DNA from: Tricholoma matsutake
Lineage: Eukaryota > Basidiomycota > Agaricomycetes > Agaricales > Tricholomataceae
Reading direction: 5' to 3'
Assembly: GCA_026075535.2 (NCBI GenBank)
Contig: AP026547.1
Coordinates: 1,984,001 to 2,048,000, forward strand
Length of the DNA stretch: 64,000 nucleotides
In this document: positions 22,094 to 33,095 of the stretch, in pieces
Layout: every line of letters starts with the position of its first letter
How positions within the stretch are numbered: position 1 is the first letter of the stretch
Translations under genes and position numbers: made by a program
The notes under the pieces: model-generated
What the model was told of the DNA's origin: nothing
Seen by the model: the letters and a program-made list of their open reading frames with translations, nothing else
The model's database searches: none

Positions 22094-22848
22094 TCAATGT
22101 TGCAACATGAAAATCCAAGGTGCCGAACCATGATTTTGACTAGCTGTTGATACCAGTGTCTTCCAGATTGCTTCAAGCCATACAAGGTCTTTCGAAGATG
22201 GCAAACTTTGCCAGTAGAGTTGGGAGCATGGTAGCCAGGAGGTTGCTGCATGAAAATCTTCTCTCATTCGGTGAGTTCCCCATTGAGATATGTACCCTTG
22301 ATGTTGATCTGATGAAGTTCCATGTTCTCAGCAGCAGCCATAGCCAGAACAGCTCGAATCGATGCAAGTTTTGCGATGGGAGCAAAAGTGTCAAAATAGT
22401 CGACACTGGGTACTTGAGAAAATCCCTGGGCAACAAGTCATGCCTTGTAGCAGATGACGTTCCCAGTGGCATCTTTCTTTCTGCAGAAAACCCATTTTGA
22501 GCCCACAATGTTGGCTCCAGCAGGTGCATCTGCAAGTTCCCAGGTACCAGTTTCTCGTAACAGCACTAACTCCTCATGGATACCTTTCTCCCAAAGTGGC
22601 CAATCAGGGCGACGTTTCACCTCCACCAATGATCTCAGCTCCAAAGCCTCGACTTCACTAATCTCAGCAGCCATCATGTACTCTTCCTCAAAATTGGCCA
22701 ACATCATCCAGTCAGCCAATCCCTCCCCCTCAAGCACCAGATTCAGGGCTTCTTTGACAGTGGGAGGTAGCTGTATTCCTGTGGAAACAGTAGGGTCAGA
22801 TGGGTGAGCAGATGTGGTACCATGGCCTTCAATAAGGTCTCGAATGTG
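22094..22848 (-). pseudogene. Copia H reverse transcriptase, N-terminal two thirds
   Basis: Read on the minus strand: 'PDWPLWEKGIHEELVLLRE', 'GSKWVFCRKKDATGNVI', a stop, 'LVAQGFSQVPSVDYFDTFAP', 'INIKGTYLNGELTE' and 'LRKTLYGLKQSGRHWYQQLV'. All are hallmark copia RT blocks in order. The palm YVDD block that should follow is missing because the LTR starts at 22093. Confidence 0.85.
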
Positions 22849-23640
22849 CTAACTTGGTTTCCTGACATGTTTTGCAGGGATGGGCTCTTCTTTGTAAAGA
22901 TCCTGGTGGTCAGATGGGCTTGGGCTTGGGGCATGGGAAATGGTGGGAGAAGAAACAGCTTGCAACACAGTGGGTTGAGTTGAAATGGGATTTGTGGGTG
23001 TCAAAGATTCAGGTAAGTCAGTTGTCATTTTGACCAACTCCCAATCCTCCTCCTCGAGACAATCAACTAACCCACACATTTTGTCATGATAGACATTGCG
23101 CTCTGTTGATATGGTCCTCTTATCCAACCAGTAAACTCTAAATCCTTTGCTCTGCTCATCAACACCCAGCCAACGACCCTCTCTTACCTGTCCACCCAGT
23201 TTATTTCCACCCTCAACACATACCCACACCTTTTCACCCCATTCCTGCACATGCTGCAAATCAGGCTTTTTTCCGAAAGTGGCCTTGTAAGGGGTTTTCC
23301 CATCCACAGCCTTGGTTGTCATGCGGTTCAGTAACCAGACAACGTGACATGCGGCTTCACCCCAAAGGGTCTTCAGGAGTCCGCTCGCATGCAGTAATGC
23401 ATGGATCTGTTTGACGATGGTACAGTTACGATGTTCTGCAACACCATTATGCTGGGGGGTGTCATGTACAGTTAATTTCTGGCCAGTACCCTTTGACTTC
23501 AAGTATAAAATGAATTCCTTGCCTAGGTACTCCCCACCACGATCTGAGTGTAGGATCTTCACATGAGCATCCAAATGGGTGTCACACCATGCCTCATACA
23601 CTTTATAGGATGTGAAGGCATCGCTCTTGTTCCACAAAAG
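22849..23640 (-). pseudogene. Copia H integrase catalytic core and C-terminal part
   Basis: A 262-codon frame with 'VKILHSDRGGEYLGKEF' (second catalytic Asp), 'TPQHNGVAEHRNCTIV' (catalytic Glu region; the usual E-R reads E-H), 'LWGEAACHVVWLLNR' and 'GWVGVDEQSKGFRVY'-like sequence. It continues the integrase begun in the next frame and is separated from it by a TAG at about 23643. Confidence 0.85.
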
Positions 23641-23643
23641 GTA

Positions 23644-25101
23644 CTAGTGTGTTAGACAAGTCTTGTTGTCTATAAACATGATGTAATAACATTTTCCTGC
23701 TTTCATCGCAACTGGGGCAGGTCCCCACAAGTCACTGTGGACTTCTCCACCAAATTCCGTGGCACACTCACCTTCTCGAGACTTGGCAACAGGTTTATGC
23801 ATAGCTTTTGCATACACACAAGACTCACAAAAGTACGGTTCACCAGACGGCATGGTTTCCAATCTCACACCAGTCACAAAACCCTTGTCAACAAGCTTTT
23901 GCACCACTTCAGTAGAAATATGTCCCATTCGACGATGGAACTGGTCCAAGATAAGGACTTCTGTTGCAACGTTAGCCATTTCAGGCTCATGTGCAACACG
24001 ATACAAGCCATGACCCATCTTTGGGATTGCACCAATGCATTCCTCCTCTGGCCCTTGGATCATACACTTGCCATTAGCAAATGTCACCAAAAATCCATTC
24101 TCATCGAGACAGCCAATGGATACCAGGGTGTAGCCAACTTCAGGTGAATACATCACCTCAGTAAGTCTCAGTTGGGAGATATCGATGCCATTAGGTATGT
24201 CGACTGTCATCTCACCCATTCCGACTACAGTGAAATTGTGTTTATTGGCCCGGAAAGATTTTGGGGAAATCTCGATGAAGTTGGCAACATCATCACAATA
24301 TGGGGTAATGTGCCTCATGCACCCAGAGTCATAGACTTCCACACAAGGTGAGCTTTCAGCCTTGCTGCTAGACTCGATGTGAGCTGCAGTCTCATCCAGA
24401 TCAACGACAACAAAGTTCAGGTCAATGCTGACAAATGAGCTGCACTTGTTTCCGTCAGCCCCAAATAACTCCTCAGTATTCTCATTGCTATCCAGATCAT
24501 TGCCAATCTCAGAAAACCAGTCCCCATTACTATCCCCTTCAAGCTCAAGATCTGAATCAGTATCAGAATTGCAAACTGATTGAAGCTCAGGCATATCAGA
24601 ATCAGAATCCCACAGGTCAGCAAAAAATGCTCCCTTGTCTTCAGAATCAGATTCAATAGCGGCATTCACAGAGCTGCCTTTCTTTGGTGAGTTGTCTTTT
24701 TTATCATTAGATTTTGCAGGCTTAGGGCACTTGTCCTTGAAGTGACCCTTCTCTCCACAATTCCAGCAAACACCACATGGCTTGCACTCAAAGCACTTGC
24801 CTTGCCCACTCGATGACACAGACATAGCTTCATCCTTGTCATCTCCCTTTGAAGACTTTGTACCTGAGCGCCAAGAATGTGTGGCCACGTTGCACTCAAA
24901 TTCCTCCAAAATCAAAGCAATGAGCTCATCTGGATCAATGGTCTTTGTGGAACTATACAGCCTTGCACCAGCAAGTAGATTCGATGCAAAGTTGGAGAGA
25001 TGTTGGGGAAGGGAAGTGATGATGGTGGAACAGTAATCCTTGTCCTCAATCACAACACCATATGTCGCTAACTCCTCTTTCTTCACATGCAGCCCATCCA
25101 A
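23644..25101 (-). pseudogene. Copia H Gag C-terminus, protease and integrase N-terminus
   Basis: A 485-codon open frame. Residues 112-125 are the Gag knuckle 'CWNCGEKGHFKDKC'. Around residue 250 is the protease motif 'VYDSGCMRHIT'. An acidic linker lies between them. From about residue 380 comes the zinc-binding integrase domain ('FHRRMGH', 'CESCVYAK'), then 'HSDLWGPAPV'. It is joined in frame to Gag upstream through one TGA (25108) where CGA would read through. Confidence 0.88.
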
Positions 25102-25104
25102 AAA

Positions 25105-25518
25105 TTCTCAGATGTTGCCCTTGTCAGGGCACTTTGACTCCATGAAATGAGAATGGAGGTCAGCCTGTGCAAAGGAGCCCTTCAACGTGTACTCATTCGA
25201 GATCAGATCCCATTGATCCTTCAACAATGGTTTGCCATGGACGTGGATCAAAGTAGAGTCAGGAATTTGGTGAGTAAGTAGAGCCTTAGCGGAAAGATCA
25301 TCCTTGTTCCACTGAGTGAGAGCAGTTTCTTCATCTGCAGTTGCTGGCAAGCTCACTGTAGGCATGGCAATGAAACTGTCAAAATGGCCCCACAAACCCT
25401 TTGCTCTGATGGCATCCTCAAAGTGCATGGAAAATGTGGTCCAATTTAAGCCAGTCATGAGAAGCTTTGGAACTGAAGAAGGAAGGATGTCGGTGGTGGT
25501 GAGAGCAGTGGTAGACAT
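25105..25518 (-). pseudogene. Copia H Gag N-terminal part
   Basis: I place the start at the ATG at 25518, about 50 bp inside the 5' LTR. It gives 'LLMTGLNWTTFSMHFEDAI' and 'LISNEYTLKGSFAQADLHS', a copia-type capsid domain (UBN2/retrotran_gag-like). The frame ends at a TGA at 25108 and continues unchanged in the next entry. Confidence 0.8.
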
Positions 25519-25568
25519 AGCAGTAGAAGGAACACGAGAGGCACTAGATAAGTGCAGGGCCCATAACC

Positions 25569-26004
25569 TGTAAACAATGTAGAAACTAATAATAGAGCTC
25601 AGTGTTTGTATGCGTGAGCAGTAGCCAACCAACTGAAGTATATTCACCTAATAATAGAGCTAGAAGTACAACAGTGAGTATGAAAAGATAAGCATAGTAA
25701 GTAAGTAATGATCTCACCTCAGTGTTTGTACGTGTGAGCAGTAGCCAAATGACTGGGGGAGACAAGTCCATGTAGCAGTACTTATAGCAAACAGTAAAGT
25801 AAGCTAAACTATAATGAGAGAACAAAAGAAAAGGCTCTTGATGAGAGCAACAGCAATGTAGTAATATGAAAGGAATTTCCAAGTAATACATACAGACATA
25901 CCATGGAGTTGGCATAGTGGTGCACAATAAGATCCGGAAAAGTAGGTAAAAATGCGGGCAGGCAGGGTTACCCATTCAGGCGAGTCATGCTTGATAATCC
26001 AACA
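25569..26004 (-). repeat. Copia H 5' LTR
   Basis: 436 bp. Apart from the inverted insert of the other LTR, the two are nearly the same by eye, consistent with a fairly recent insertion. Confidence 0.9.
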
Positions 26005-26009
26005 TAGAA

Positions 26010-26893
26010 ATCATCTCCAATTGCAATAAGTATTCCTTTCAAAATTTTGGCAGACACAGCATAAGCTGACTGGTGTGAAGCTGAAGATGTCCACTGCTTA
26101 TCATCCTCATTCAGATGGTGCTAGTGAACATTCAAACAAGACAAGGTTGGCACTGAGCGCTGCCTCAGGTATGTTTTGATATTATGAACTTGATTAATGC
26201 ATCAACAGAGTTTTCCCCTTTTCAACTGTGAATGGGGCAGAGTCCAAGGGTCATCCCTCCACTTATCTCTTTGTCTGATGGTACAATAGAGGATATACAT
26301 GCAATTGATGTTATTGAGTAGCTGCAGACAGACATTAAGGAAGCACAGGATAACTTGCTTCAGGCTAAGATCTCTCAAGCCCTTGCTGCTAATGAACATA
26401 GGTCTAATGATTTCCTTTTTGAGAAAGGGAACAGAGTCGTGCTGTCAACATTACACAGGTGCAGAGAATACAAAGTGAGTGATGAATGATGCATTGTGAA
26501 ATTCATGCCTTGATATGATGGACCATACCAGATCACTGAAACAGCACCAGAAATCTCGATGATCACTGTGGATATGCTTAATCACCCCAACACACTTTCC
26601 ACCTTTCACACATCACAGGCCCTACAATTCTTTGAAAATGACAAGGAACTGTTCCCTGGCTGCAAATTGGAAATGCTGACACTCATCATTGTGGACTCAC
26701 AGGAGGAGTACACTATCAATAGGATCCTCAAGGTGGCCAGGGCATGCAATATCTGGTACAATGACATGGCTATGGCCCAGAAGAAGACCATTGGCTACTG
26801 GGTCAAGAACTCAACAATTGTGAAGTGCTGGACATTTGGTTGGCTCAAAAGGATGGGGTTTCCACTAGGTAGCTCTTTCACCTTCTTACACTG
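26010..26893 (+). pseudogene. Gypsy A integrase C-terminal part and degenerate chromodomain
   Basis: The frame continues exactly from 20170 if copia H and one copy of its target duplication are removed: 'LKMSTAYHPHSDGASE' holds the integrase catalytic Glu. Later pieces are 'FEKGNRVVLSTLHR' (the integrase C-terminal GPY/F-type region) and, in the frame 26559-26894, 'EEYTINRILKVARACNIWY' and 'GYWVK', which resemble a worn chromodomain. Chromodomains in this clade steer insertion to histone-marked chromatin. Confidence 0.75.
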
Positions 26894-27006
26894 ACTGGTA
26901 GCTTTTCCCCATGTGGGTTTTTGATGCACATGTGATCGCACACTTTATACATATAGTTTTCTGGTTCTCCTTGTGGGTTTTCCCTTATTTTCCAATGGGG
27001 GGAGGG

Positions 27007-27193
27007 TGTAAGGATGCTCCTTGTTGATACTTATTTATCAGACCTCATACTTCAGCCTGACTCATCCTTACAATGCTCTCTCAATTACCATCACCATTGC
27101 CACTACCCAATACTCTAGAGTTGTATAAAAACCATCTCTTTTGCTTGTTCTGCTCTCATGTCTTTCTGCCTAGTGAATCTCTCCAAGATTACA
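27007..27193 (+). repeat. Gypsy A 3' LTR
   Basis: 187 bp, preceded by a G-rich purine tract at about 26997-27006 and followed by the duplicated acatc. Confidence 0.88.
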
Positions 27194-27624
27194 ACATCAC
27201 ATGGTTGAGGAGTGACAAATCATGACAAATGACCTTTCTCTAATTACCATTTCCTGTATGTATTTCTCTCAAATGTAAGACCTAAAACCATTGCAGAATT
27301 GTGTTCCAAAGAGATTGTAGGTGCTCAATCATTTAATTTCCAAAGAGGTAGGAAGTTATTGGGTTTAGATCAATCATCTACCCATTTTTGGCAATACCCA
27401 TAAATCAGCCTCAAACACTCATTCCAACTCTAATAACTTTCCTCCTCCATTAAAACTGAATGATCAAGCACCTAGAGCTTCTTCATTAAACAATTTTCTA
27501 TTGACTTGGTTTTACATTTGAGAGAAACTCTTATGGGAAGTAGTAATTAGAGAAGTGGTAATTTGTTACAGTTTGCTACTCTTCAACCACATGAGGTGGT
27601 TGGATATGAATGAGCCCTACCTTA

Positions 27625-27890
27625 AGATAATATGTACAGTTGTGGACCTTGTGGTATAAAGCCTACCAGCTAGCTTGGAATAATGTATAGGACTAAAACA
27701 CAATAGCCTGAAAATCACAAAGCATGGTGCCATCTAGTAGAATCAGGCAACAAGGCAGAGGTGATATCACCAAAAAAAGGTTTTAGCATAATATATCAAG
27801 CAAGTAACAAGGATTGAAGTAACAGTAATTACTAATGAAGCAGGACAGCAATTTTGAAATTTGTACAGAATGAGAGCTTCATGACTCATA
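27625..27890. other. AT-rich stretch left of Elem-1
   Basis: No gene is seen. It is the left flank of the Elem-1 target site and so belonged next to the 37.07-37.5 kb exon before Elem-1 inserted. It may be interior of Elem-2. Confidence 0.4.
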
Positions 27891-27899
27891 CTGTATACA

Positions 27900-28195
27900 A
27901 GCTCTTTACACTGCCCCACATATTCCTGGAGGAATCCTGGTTATCCCTGCCACAGCCATTGTTCACCAAATGTTGCATTCCTGGCTGTTTTTCCTCCAGT
28001 GGGATTCCTGGTTCAGTCCTGGTATATTCCTGGTGAATCAAGCTCTTCCTGGTACTATTCCAGGAATTCCCCAGGACTTGGACTCTCAGGAATCTGGGGG
28101 GACTGACCAGGAATCCTGTAGGACTCTATAAGAGTAACCAGGGCTCTGTAGGACTCATCAGGACTCACCAGGACTCACCAGGACTCACCAGGAGT
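27900..28195. repeat. Elem-1 left subterminal repeat region
   Basis: Rich in 'attcctgg', 'ccaggaatcc' and 'caggactcac' units. The tightest part is four near-identical 10-bp units at about 28148-28190. Inverted counterpart at 36961-37057. Confidence 0.7.
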
Positions 28196-28229
28196 CCTTA
28201 CTACTACTAAGTAATAAAATAAATAACAT

Positions 28230-28298
28230 GAGCTGGAAGTGAACCCTAGGCATGAGACAACAACATTTTAGCATAGCCAATATAACCAGTACACCACA
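28230..28298 (-). other. tRNA-like module, Elem-1 left end
   Basis: On the minus strand the block opens with 'gtggtgtactggttatattg' (A-box-like) and ends with 'agggttcacttcc' (B-box-like) about 45 bp later, the spacing of an internal polymerase III promoter. It points toward the left terminus. It is too diverged to call a working tRNA. Confidence 0.45.
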
Positions 28299-28397
28299 TA
28301 GACTTATGAGGTATGTCCACTTACTGCTCTAGGTACCATTGGGGCAGCTGTGCATGACAAAGCACACAGCCGCATATCAACATTGCCAGCTCATCAT

Positions 28398-28799
28398 TGT
28401 TAGGAAACCACCCCATTACCTAATAAAATTTCATTTTTATTTTATTATGTCCAATTACACTACATGACGCTAAATGACACTACACTTTGATAGCATGAGA
28501 ATTTTATTTCACATGCATCAATATGTATGCACATGTACAAATGTGTCGGTAACAACAATGTACAATATATGTAACATAGTATATAAACCCTAAATATATG
28601 CCTAGGGGACCCCAGTTGTGTTCTCTTAGGTATTCCACCTACGCTTTCAGTGTGAAAGGCCTTTGTCAACAAACTCACCTATAAATAACCCCTCACATCA
28701 AAACCATCAGTTTCCCCATCATGCGCGCAGATCCCGCCCCCTTCTTGTAGAGAGAACCTGCATGGTCTTAGCTAGCAGATAGTGGGTGTCGCCCTAACA
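28398..28799 (+). repeat. Gypsy B1 5' LTR
   Basis: 402 bp, ends TG...CA. A TATA-like 'tatataaa' lies at 28580-28587 and recurs at the same place in the three other family B LTRs. Confidence 0.92.
28580..28587 (+). promoter_or_regulatory. Candidate TATA box in the family B LTR
   Basis: 'tatataaa', conserved in all four family B LTRs of the window although surrounding bases differ. Likely the polymerase II core promoter of the element. Confidence 0.5.
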
Positions 28800-29318
28800 A
28801 AAGAACACAACTCCCCATATCAGTGCGCCTTCTCTTACTTGTGCATACATCATTGTTTCACCATGCCACATCTGATTACTCATCCTTTTGGCATGAGCCA
28901 GAAGTACTTGTATATACATAATCTACCTTTTCTTTCATAAGCCGACACCAGGCCTTGCCTTACATTACAACTGCCAGTGATTGAGAGGCAGTGCTTGTCA
29001 TTAGGACAGCTGCAACCAGACAACCAATTGGATCTGGTTTAGTTACAATTTACATCACTCTATTTGGATGACTATTTTAGTTACAAGCCAAATTCAGTGT
29101 TATCCCTGAGATCAGGCACTGTTGGAAGGGTTATTGATCTGAAGTGTCAAATTAGGCGCCTGATGAATGATGAACAATTGATGAACAATTGACGAACAAT
29201 TGATGAACAATTGACGAACAATTGATGAACCATCATGTGACCCATAAATGTTTGGAGAGGTCTCAAAGAACAAATCTTGAATTTGTCAAAGAAGTGATTC
29301 ATCACAGATTCTACAATT
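28800..29318 (+). other. Gypsy B1 leader with an 11-bp minisatellite
   Basis: Untranslated leader before Gag. At about 29164-29229 the unit 'caattgaygaa' is repeated about six times head to tail. The B2 leader has only a degraded counterpart at about 49365-49420. Confidence 0.7.
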
Positions 29319-30416
29319 ATGTCCGAACCTTCAACTTCTAATCCTGGCCCTAATCCTGTTCCCACACCAGCACTAGAGGCAAAAATTGATGCGCTTAGAG
29401 TGCAAATGTTGCAATTAGTGTCAGTGTTGGCAGCATCACAGCCCAGACAAGCAGAAGTATAGCCAGAGACGACAGGAGAAAGAGATGATGAGATGGAGGA
29501 GATGGTGGAGTGGATGTCGCAGGAGGATGAGATGGTAGAGAAAACTGGAAATGGAAAAGTGCGCTTACCTAAGTACACACCCCTGCAAATCTTTGATGGT
29601 ACCATGGAGAATACAAAATCCTTCATCAGCTCTATAGTATTGTACATCCATGGGAGGAAGCCAGAGTTTCATACAGCCAAGTCCAGGATTATGTTTGCTC
29701 TCTCATACATTCAGGGGGGGAAAGCACAGTTCTGGAGAAATGAGGCTATTAATCAAATTGCCCCGGGAAATAAACCATTTGCAACCTTCAAGGAATTTCT
29801 GGAGAGATTGGAGGCACAGTTTGGAGACCCTAATCCAAAGGTGACAGCCAATGCTAAATTAAAAACCATGCACCAAGGTTCCCTAATGGCAGATGAATTT
29901 ATTTTGCAGTTCAAAGCAGAAGCTTTGCAAATGGACATGGGAGAAGCTGCATTGGTAGAGTTTTTGAAAGCAGGATTAAATCCTTCTTTATTCAAGTCTA
30001 TCTATTGACTATCTTCTATGCCAGAGAAGTTGGACGAGTGGTATAATTGGGCAATGCACCTTGACTGGCAATATCGGCAGGAACAGGTGGAGTCAAAGTT
30101 GATGTATGGAAGTAGTAAATTTGGAAGGTCATCAGGAGGAAAGTCTGAGAAAGGAAAGGTGCCTCAGGTGCAAGCTCCGAGGGCACAGCCACCAGCCATG
30201 GCAGTGACACCTATAGTTATGGAGTCAGCAGCACCAGCAGAGGCAATGGAGGTTGATCAAGTAGGGGGACGAGCCCCACTTAAATGTTTTAACTGTGGGC
30301 AGTTAGGACACATTTCTAGGAATTGTAGGCAGAAAAGAAAAATTAGGGAAGCTACAATCAAGGAAGTGAAGCTGGAGGAAGGCAAGCAGAAGAATTTTGT
30401 GGAAGAGTCCCAGTGA
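29319..30416 (+). pseudogene. Gypsy B1 Gag
   Basis: The start ATG at 29319 matches that of B2. It includes 'ALEAKIDALRVQMLQLVSVL' (coiled-coil start), an acidic stretch, the capsid-like 'PLQIFDGTMENTKSFISSI' and 'GKAQFWRNEAI', and near the end the knuckle 'CFNCGQLGHISRNC'. It is interrupted by TAG at about 29461 (CAG in B2) and TGA at about 30006 (CGA in B2), then reads on to 30416. The product would coat the RNA. Confidence 0.88.
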
Positions 30417-31235
30417 AGGTTTCCCCATTGGTGACCCAGAATCGTTACAATGTATTAGTATCCGAGGAAACACAGAGCAAATCAGAAAAGGAAATCAAGG
30501 AGGAGTACAACTGTTGCAAATCATGTGACCAAGGAAATTGCCAAGCACTATTTCCGAAAACCCCTAAATTCTTTATTTGCTCTGTGGGAATAGAACCCGA
30601 AATCACCTTGACTGTGGGACTGAAGACAGTGGACACGCATGCAGCAATTGATGTGGAAGCATTGCTTGATAGTGGTGCTACAGGATTATTCATTAATCGA
30701 TTCTTAATTACTGGAAACAGTATTAGCACATGCAAGCTGGTGCAACCTATAATGGTGTACAATATTGATGAAACAGTCAATTGTGGAGGAACTATCAAGG
30801 AGGAGGTGACTATGGTCCTAAAGTATCAGGAGCATCAGGAGCGAGCTGTATTCGAAGTGTGTGATCTTGGGAAAACCAATCTAATAATAGGATGTCCATG
30901 GCTACAGAAGCATAATCCCAAAATTGATTGGAAAACTGGGAAAGTACAAATGACTCATTGTCCTAAGGAATGTAATGTGTATGGGAGGAAGATGAAGAAG
31001 AAAAAAGGAAAAAGAAAGAGAAAGAACATCTGAGGAAGTATTCTGTTATGATGGAGGAAGTGGAGGATGAGGAAATGCCAAATGGGGAAGTTCTGGTCAT
31101 GATCAAGAAAGAAGAGGAGAAGCAAACCTTTAGAGCAATTCGTGGAGGACAGTCATGGGACAAGAATATCATGAAGGTGGAGAAGCCAGTAGAGGAATGG
31201 GTGCCAAAAGTGTATCATGAATATCTGTCAGTGTT
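30413..31235 (+). pseudogene. Gypsy B1 aspartic protease and linker
   Basis: The frame begins overlapping the Gag stop by 4 bp. 'DVEALLDSGATGLFINRFLI' is the aspartic protease active-site block (DSGA intact), and 'NLIIGCPWLQKHNPKIDW' is the flap/C-terminal block. A Lys-rich tract breaks the frame at 31031; a second frame continues to 'KVYHEYLSVF' at 31235, where solo LTR G begins. Confidence 0.85.
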
Positions 31236-31961
31236 TGTTAAGACTATAGGTCTTGACTCAGCCTTGGCTTCATGTGTCGCAGTTGGAGGCTTTCCAACTG
31301 TATCAGTATCACACTAGGAGACTTTCCTAGTGTATCGGGCTTCCTGCCTTCACTTGGGTACTTCCTCAAGTAGTCATGGCTATCCGTACTCAGAGGCTTT
31401 CTGAGTAGACCGTTCGTTTGAGTATCACAGTTGGAGGCTTTCCAACTGTCGAGTTCGGGTTATCACAGCTAGGGGCTTCCTAAGCTGTCAAGTTCGAGTG
31501 TATCACAACTAAGGGGCTTCCTTAGTTGTCGAGTGTTCTGGTTGAGTCTAAGACTGTTGGTTGAATTAGGTCAAGCTGGAGAATACACAGAGTGTAGCTA
31601 CAGCTTATATACTGTTCCAGGACTACCTATCGTCCAATTGGAAAGTGAGATGCTTATCAGGTAAATATAGACAAGAACAATAGAGACAATAGGCCTCATG
31701 CCCCGCATGAGGCGTCCGATGTCACGGATCCGATGTCGAGGATCCGGTGTCAAGGACATGCTGCAGCGCAGCATGTCGATCATGAGGGTCCAATGTTGCA
31801 GACCTCATGTAGAGGGGGTGTCGTACCACGGTGCATGTGAGAGTGGGTTTGGGTGCATGGAGTCACCACACATCAAGGTGTCTTCCTGTCGGAAGAGAGT
31901 TGAGTCGAATAAGAAAAATGAACTACCCGTACTTGCGGGTTCCTGTAGACAAATCGTAACA
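31236..31961 (+). mobile_element. Solo LTR of family G with a hairpin array
   Basis: 726 bp beginning TGTTAAGACT and ending ATCGTAACA, flanked by gtgtt (31231-31235 and 31962-31966). Removing it restores the B1 frame ('YLSVF' then 'QKKESERM'). No internal gag-pol remains, so it is a solo LTR. It is richer in CpG than the surrounding DNA, suggesting a young insertion. Confidence 0.92.
31280..31530 (+). repeat. Series of seven small hairpins in solo LTR G
   Basis: Stems at 31280-31300, 31311-31333, 31352-31371, 31387-31407, 31427-31449, 31465-31488 and 31505-31529. Each has a 5-10 bp stem of different sequence (for example cagttgg/ccaactg and tactcag/ctgagta) around a similar loop close to 'aggcttt' or 'gggcttc'. 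The last three are spaced about 39 bp apart with shared linkers such as 'gttcgagtgtatcaca'. Confidence 0.88.
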
Positions 31962-33095
31962 GTGTTCCAGAAGAAGGAGTCTGAGAGAATGCCGGTGTGG
32001 AAGCCATGCGATCATGCGATCGAGATGAAGCCAGGGTTTGTGCCAAAGAAGTCGAAGGTATATCTGTTATCTCCGATGGAACAAGAAGAAGTGGATGCAT
32101 TCCTGAAGGAGCAATTGTGCAAAGGATACATACGACCTTCGAAATCACTGCAGACATCACCAATATTCTTCATGCCAAAGAAAGACCAAAGGAAGAGGAT
32201 GTGTACAGATTATAGGTATCTGAATGAGTGGACAGTGAAGAATGCATACCTCCTGCCATTGATCTCAGAAATAATTGACAAGGTGGGAAAAGCCAAGGTC
32301 TTTACAAAATTGGATTTATGATGGGGATACAACAATGTACAAATAAAGAAAGGAGATAAGTGGAGGGCCACATTTGCCACACATCGAGGATCCTTTGAGC
32401 CGCTTGTCATGTTTTTTGGGATGACTAATAGTCCCCCAACCTTCCAAAATATGATGAATGACATTTTCAAGGATGTAATAGACAAAGGCATGGTAATAAT
32501 ATTTATTGACAACATTTTGATATTCATAGAGGATGAAGAAAATCATGAGGTGATAGTGCAGGAGGTGTTATGGAAGTTGGCAGAGAATGATCTATTTTTG
32601 AAATCAGAGAAGTGTGTGTTTGGGGCAAGTGAGATTGAGTTCCTAGGATTATTGATCGGCCCTAACAGGATCAAAATGGATCTGATCAAGGTACAGGCAA
32701 TCACAGATTGGCCTGCACCCACCCATGTCAAGGAGGTTCAAGCCTTCTTGGGACTTGCAAATTATTATTGTCACTTTGTGCACAATTTTTCTAAAATTGC
32801 CGCACCCTTACATAACCTTACACAAACAGGAGTAGTGTGGAGGTGGGGAGAGCAGCAGCAGACAGCATTTGAGGAGTTGAAGAGAAAGTTTGTGGAGGGA
32901 CCAATATTAGCCCCAGTAGATTTCACATGCCCTTTACGAGTGGAATCAGATGCATCCAACTTTGCTACTGGAGCAGTATTATCAATGGTATGTGAAGATG
33001 ACAAGTGGCATCATTGTGCATATTTGTCCCGATGGTTGAATGATGTAGAGAGGAATTATGATGTGCATGACAAACAGATGTTGGGGATAATATGA
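31962..33095 (+). pseudogene. Gypsy B1 reverse transcriptase and RNase H start
   Basis: Blocks in order: 'DHAIEMKPGFVPKKSKVYLL', 'QEEVDAFLKEQLCKGYIRPS', 'CTDYRYLNEWTVKNAYLLP', 'KVFTKLDL' followed by TGA, 'MFFGMTNSPPTFQNMMND', 'IIFIDNILIF', 'KCVFGASEIEFLGLLIG', then RNase H from 'RVESDASNFATGAVLS'. The palm motif reads F-I-D-N, not Y-x-D-D: the second catalytic Asp is Asn, as it also is in B2. The frame ends at TGA 33093 where B2 has CGA. Confidence 0.88.

Larger units (their letters stand above)
20171..26004 (-). mobile_element. Ty1/copia element H, internally deleted
   Basis: Minus-strand element with LTRs at 25569-26004 (5') and 20171-20725 (3'). The LTRs begin TGTTGG and end TTTACA on that strand and are flanked by the 5-bp duplication tagaa (20166-20170 and 26005-26009). 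Just inside the 5' LTR is 'ggttatgggccc', like the copia primer site that pairs with an internal part of initiator Met tRNA. Just inside the 3' LTR is the purine tract 'ttgagggggag'. The coding order is Gag, protease, integrase, RT and RNase H. The RT tail and RNase H start are missing, replaced by a family C LTR. Confidence 0.9.
15506..27193 (+). mobile_element. Ty3/gypsy element A, interrupted by copia H
   Basis: LTRs 15506-15689 and 27007-27193 begin TGTAAGGATG and end TTACA, flanked by a 5-bp target duplication acatc (15501-15505 and 27194-27198). A purine tract ending 'ggggggaggg' precedes the 3' LTR. Inside lie Gag, protease, RT, RNase H, integrase and a degenerate chromodomain. The integrase is split at 20170 by copia H and its frame resumes at 26010. 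The interior is strongly CpG-poor and TG/CA-rich. Confidence 0.88.
15474..27624. mobile_element. Small long-TIR element (MITE-like) split by gypsy A
   Basis: Bases 15474-15505 joined to 27199-about 27290 form a left terminal repeat. The reverse complement of about 27505-27624 forms the right one. Both begin 'taaggtagggctcattca' and share 'ctctaattac' and 'tttctctcaaatgtaa' in order. The interior (27290-27505) is AT-rich with no ORF. Gypsy A inserted into the left repeat. A target duplication is not clear, so the superfamily is left open. Confidence 0.65.

Noticed and set aside
27854..28036. Short + strand frame across the Elem-1 left end
   Set aside because: It crosses the inferred transposon border and the target duplication, so it cannot be an ancient gene; chance frame in repeats.
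29164..29229. CRISPR-like repeat array
   Set aside because: The 11-bp units are directly adjacent with no spacers, and the genome is eukaryotic; it is a leader minisatellite.
31280..31530. CRISPR array (repeated hairpins)
   Set aside because: Stems vary while loops are kept, the opposite of CRISPR repeats, and the block lies within an LTR with a target duplication.
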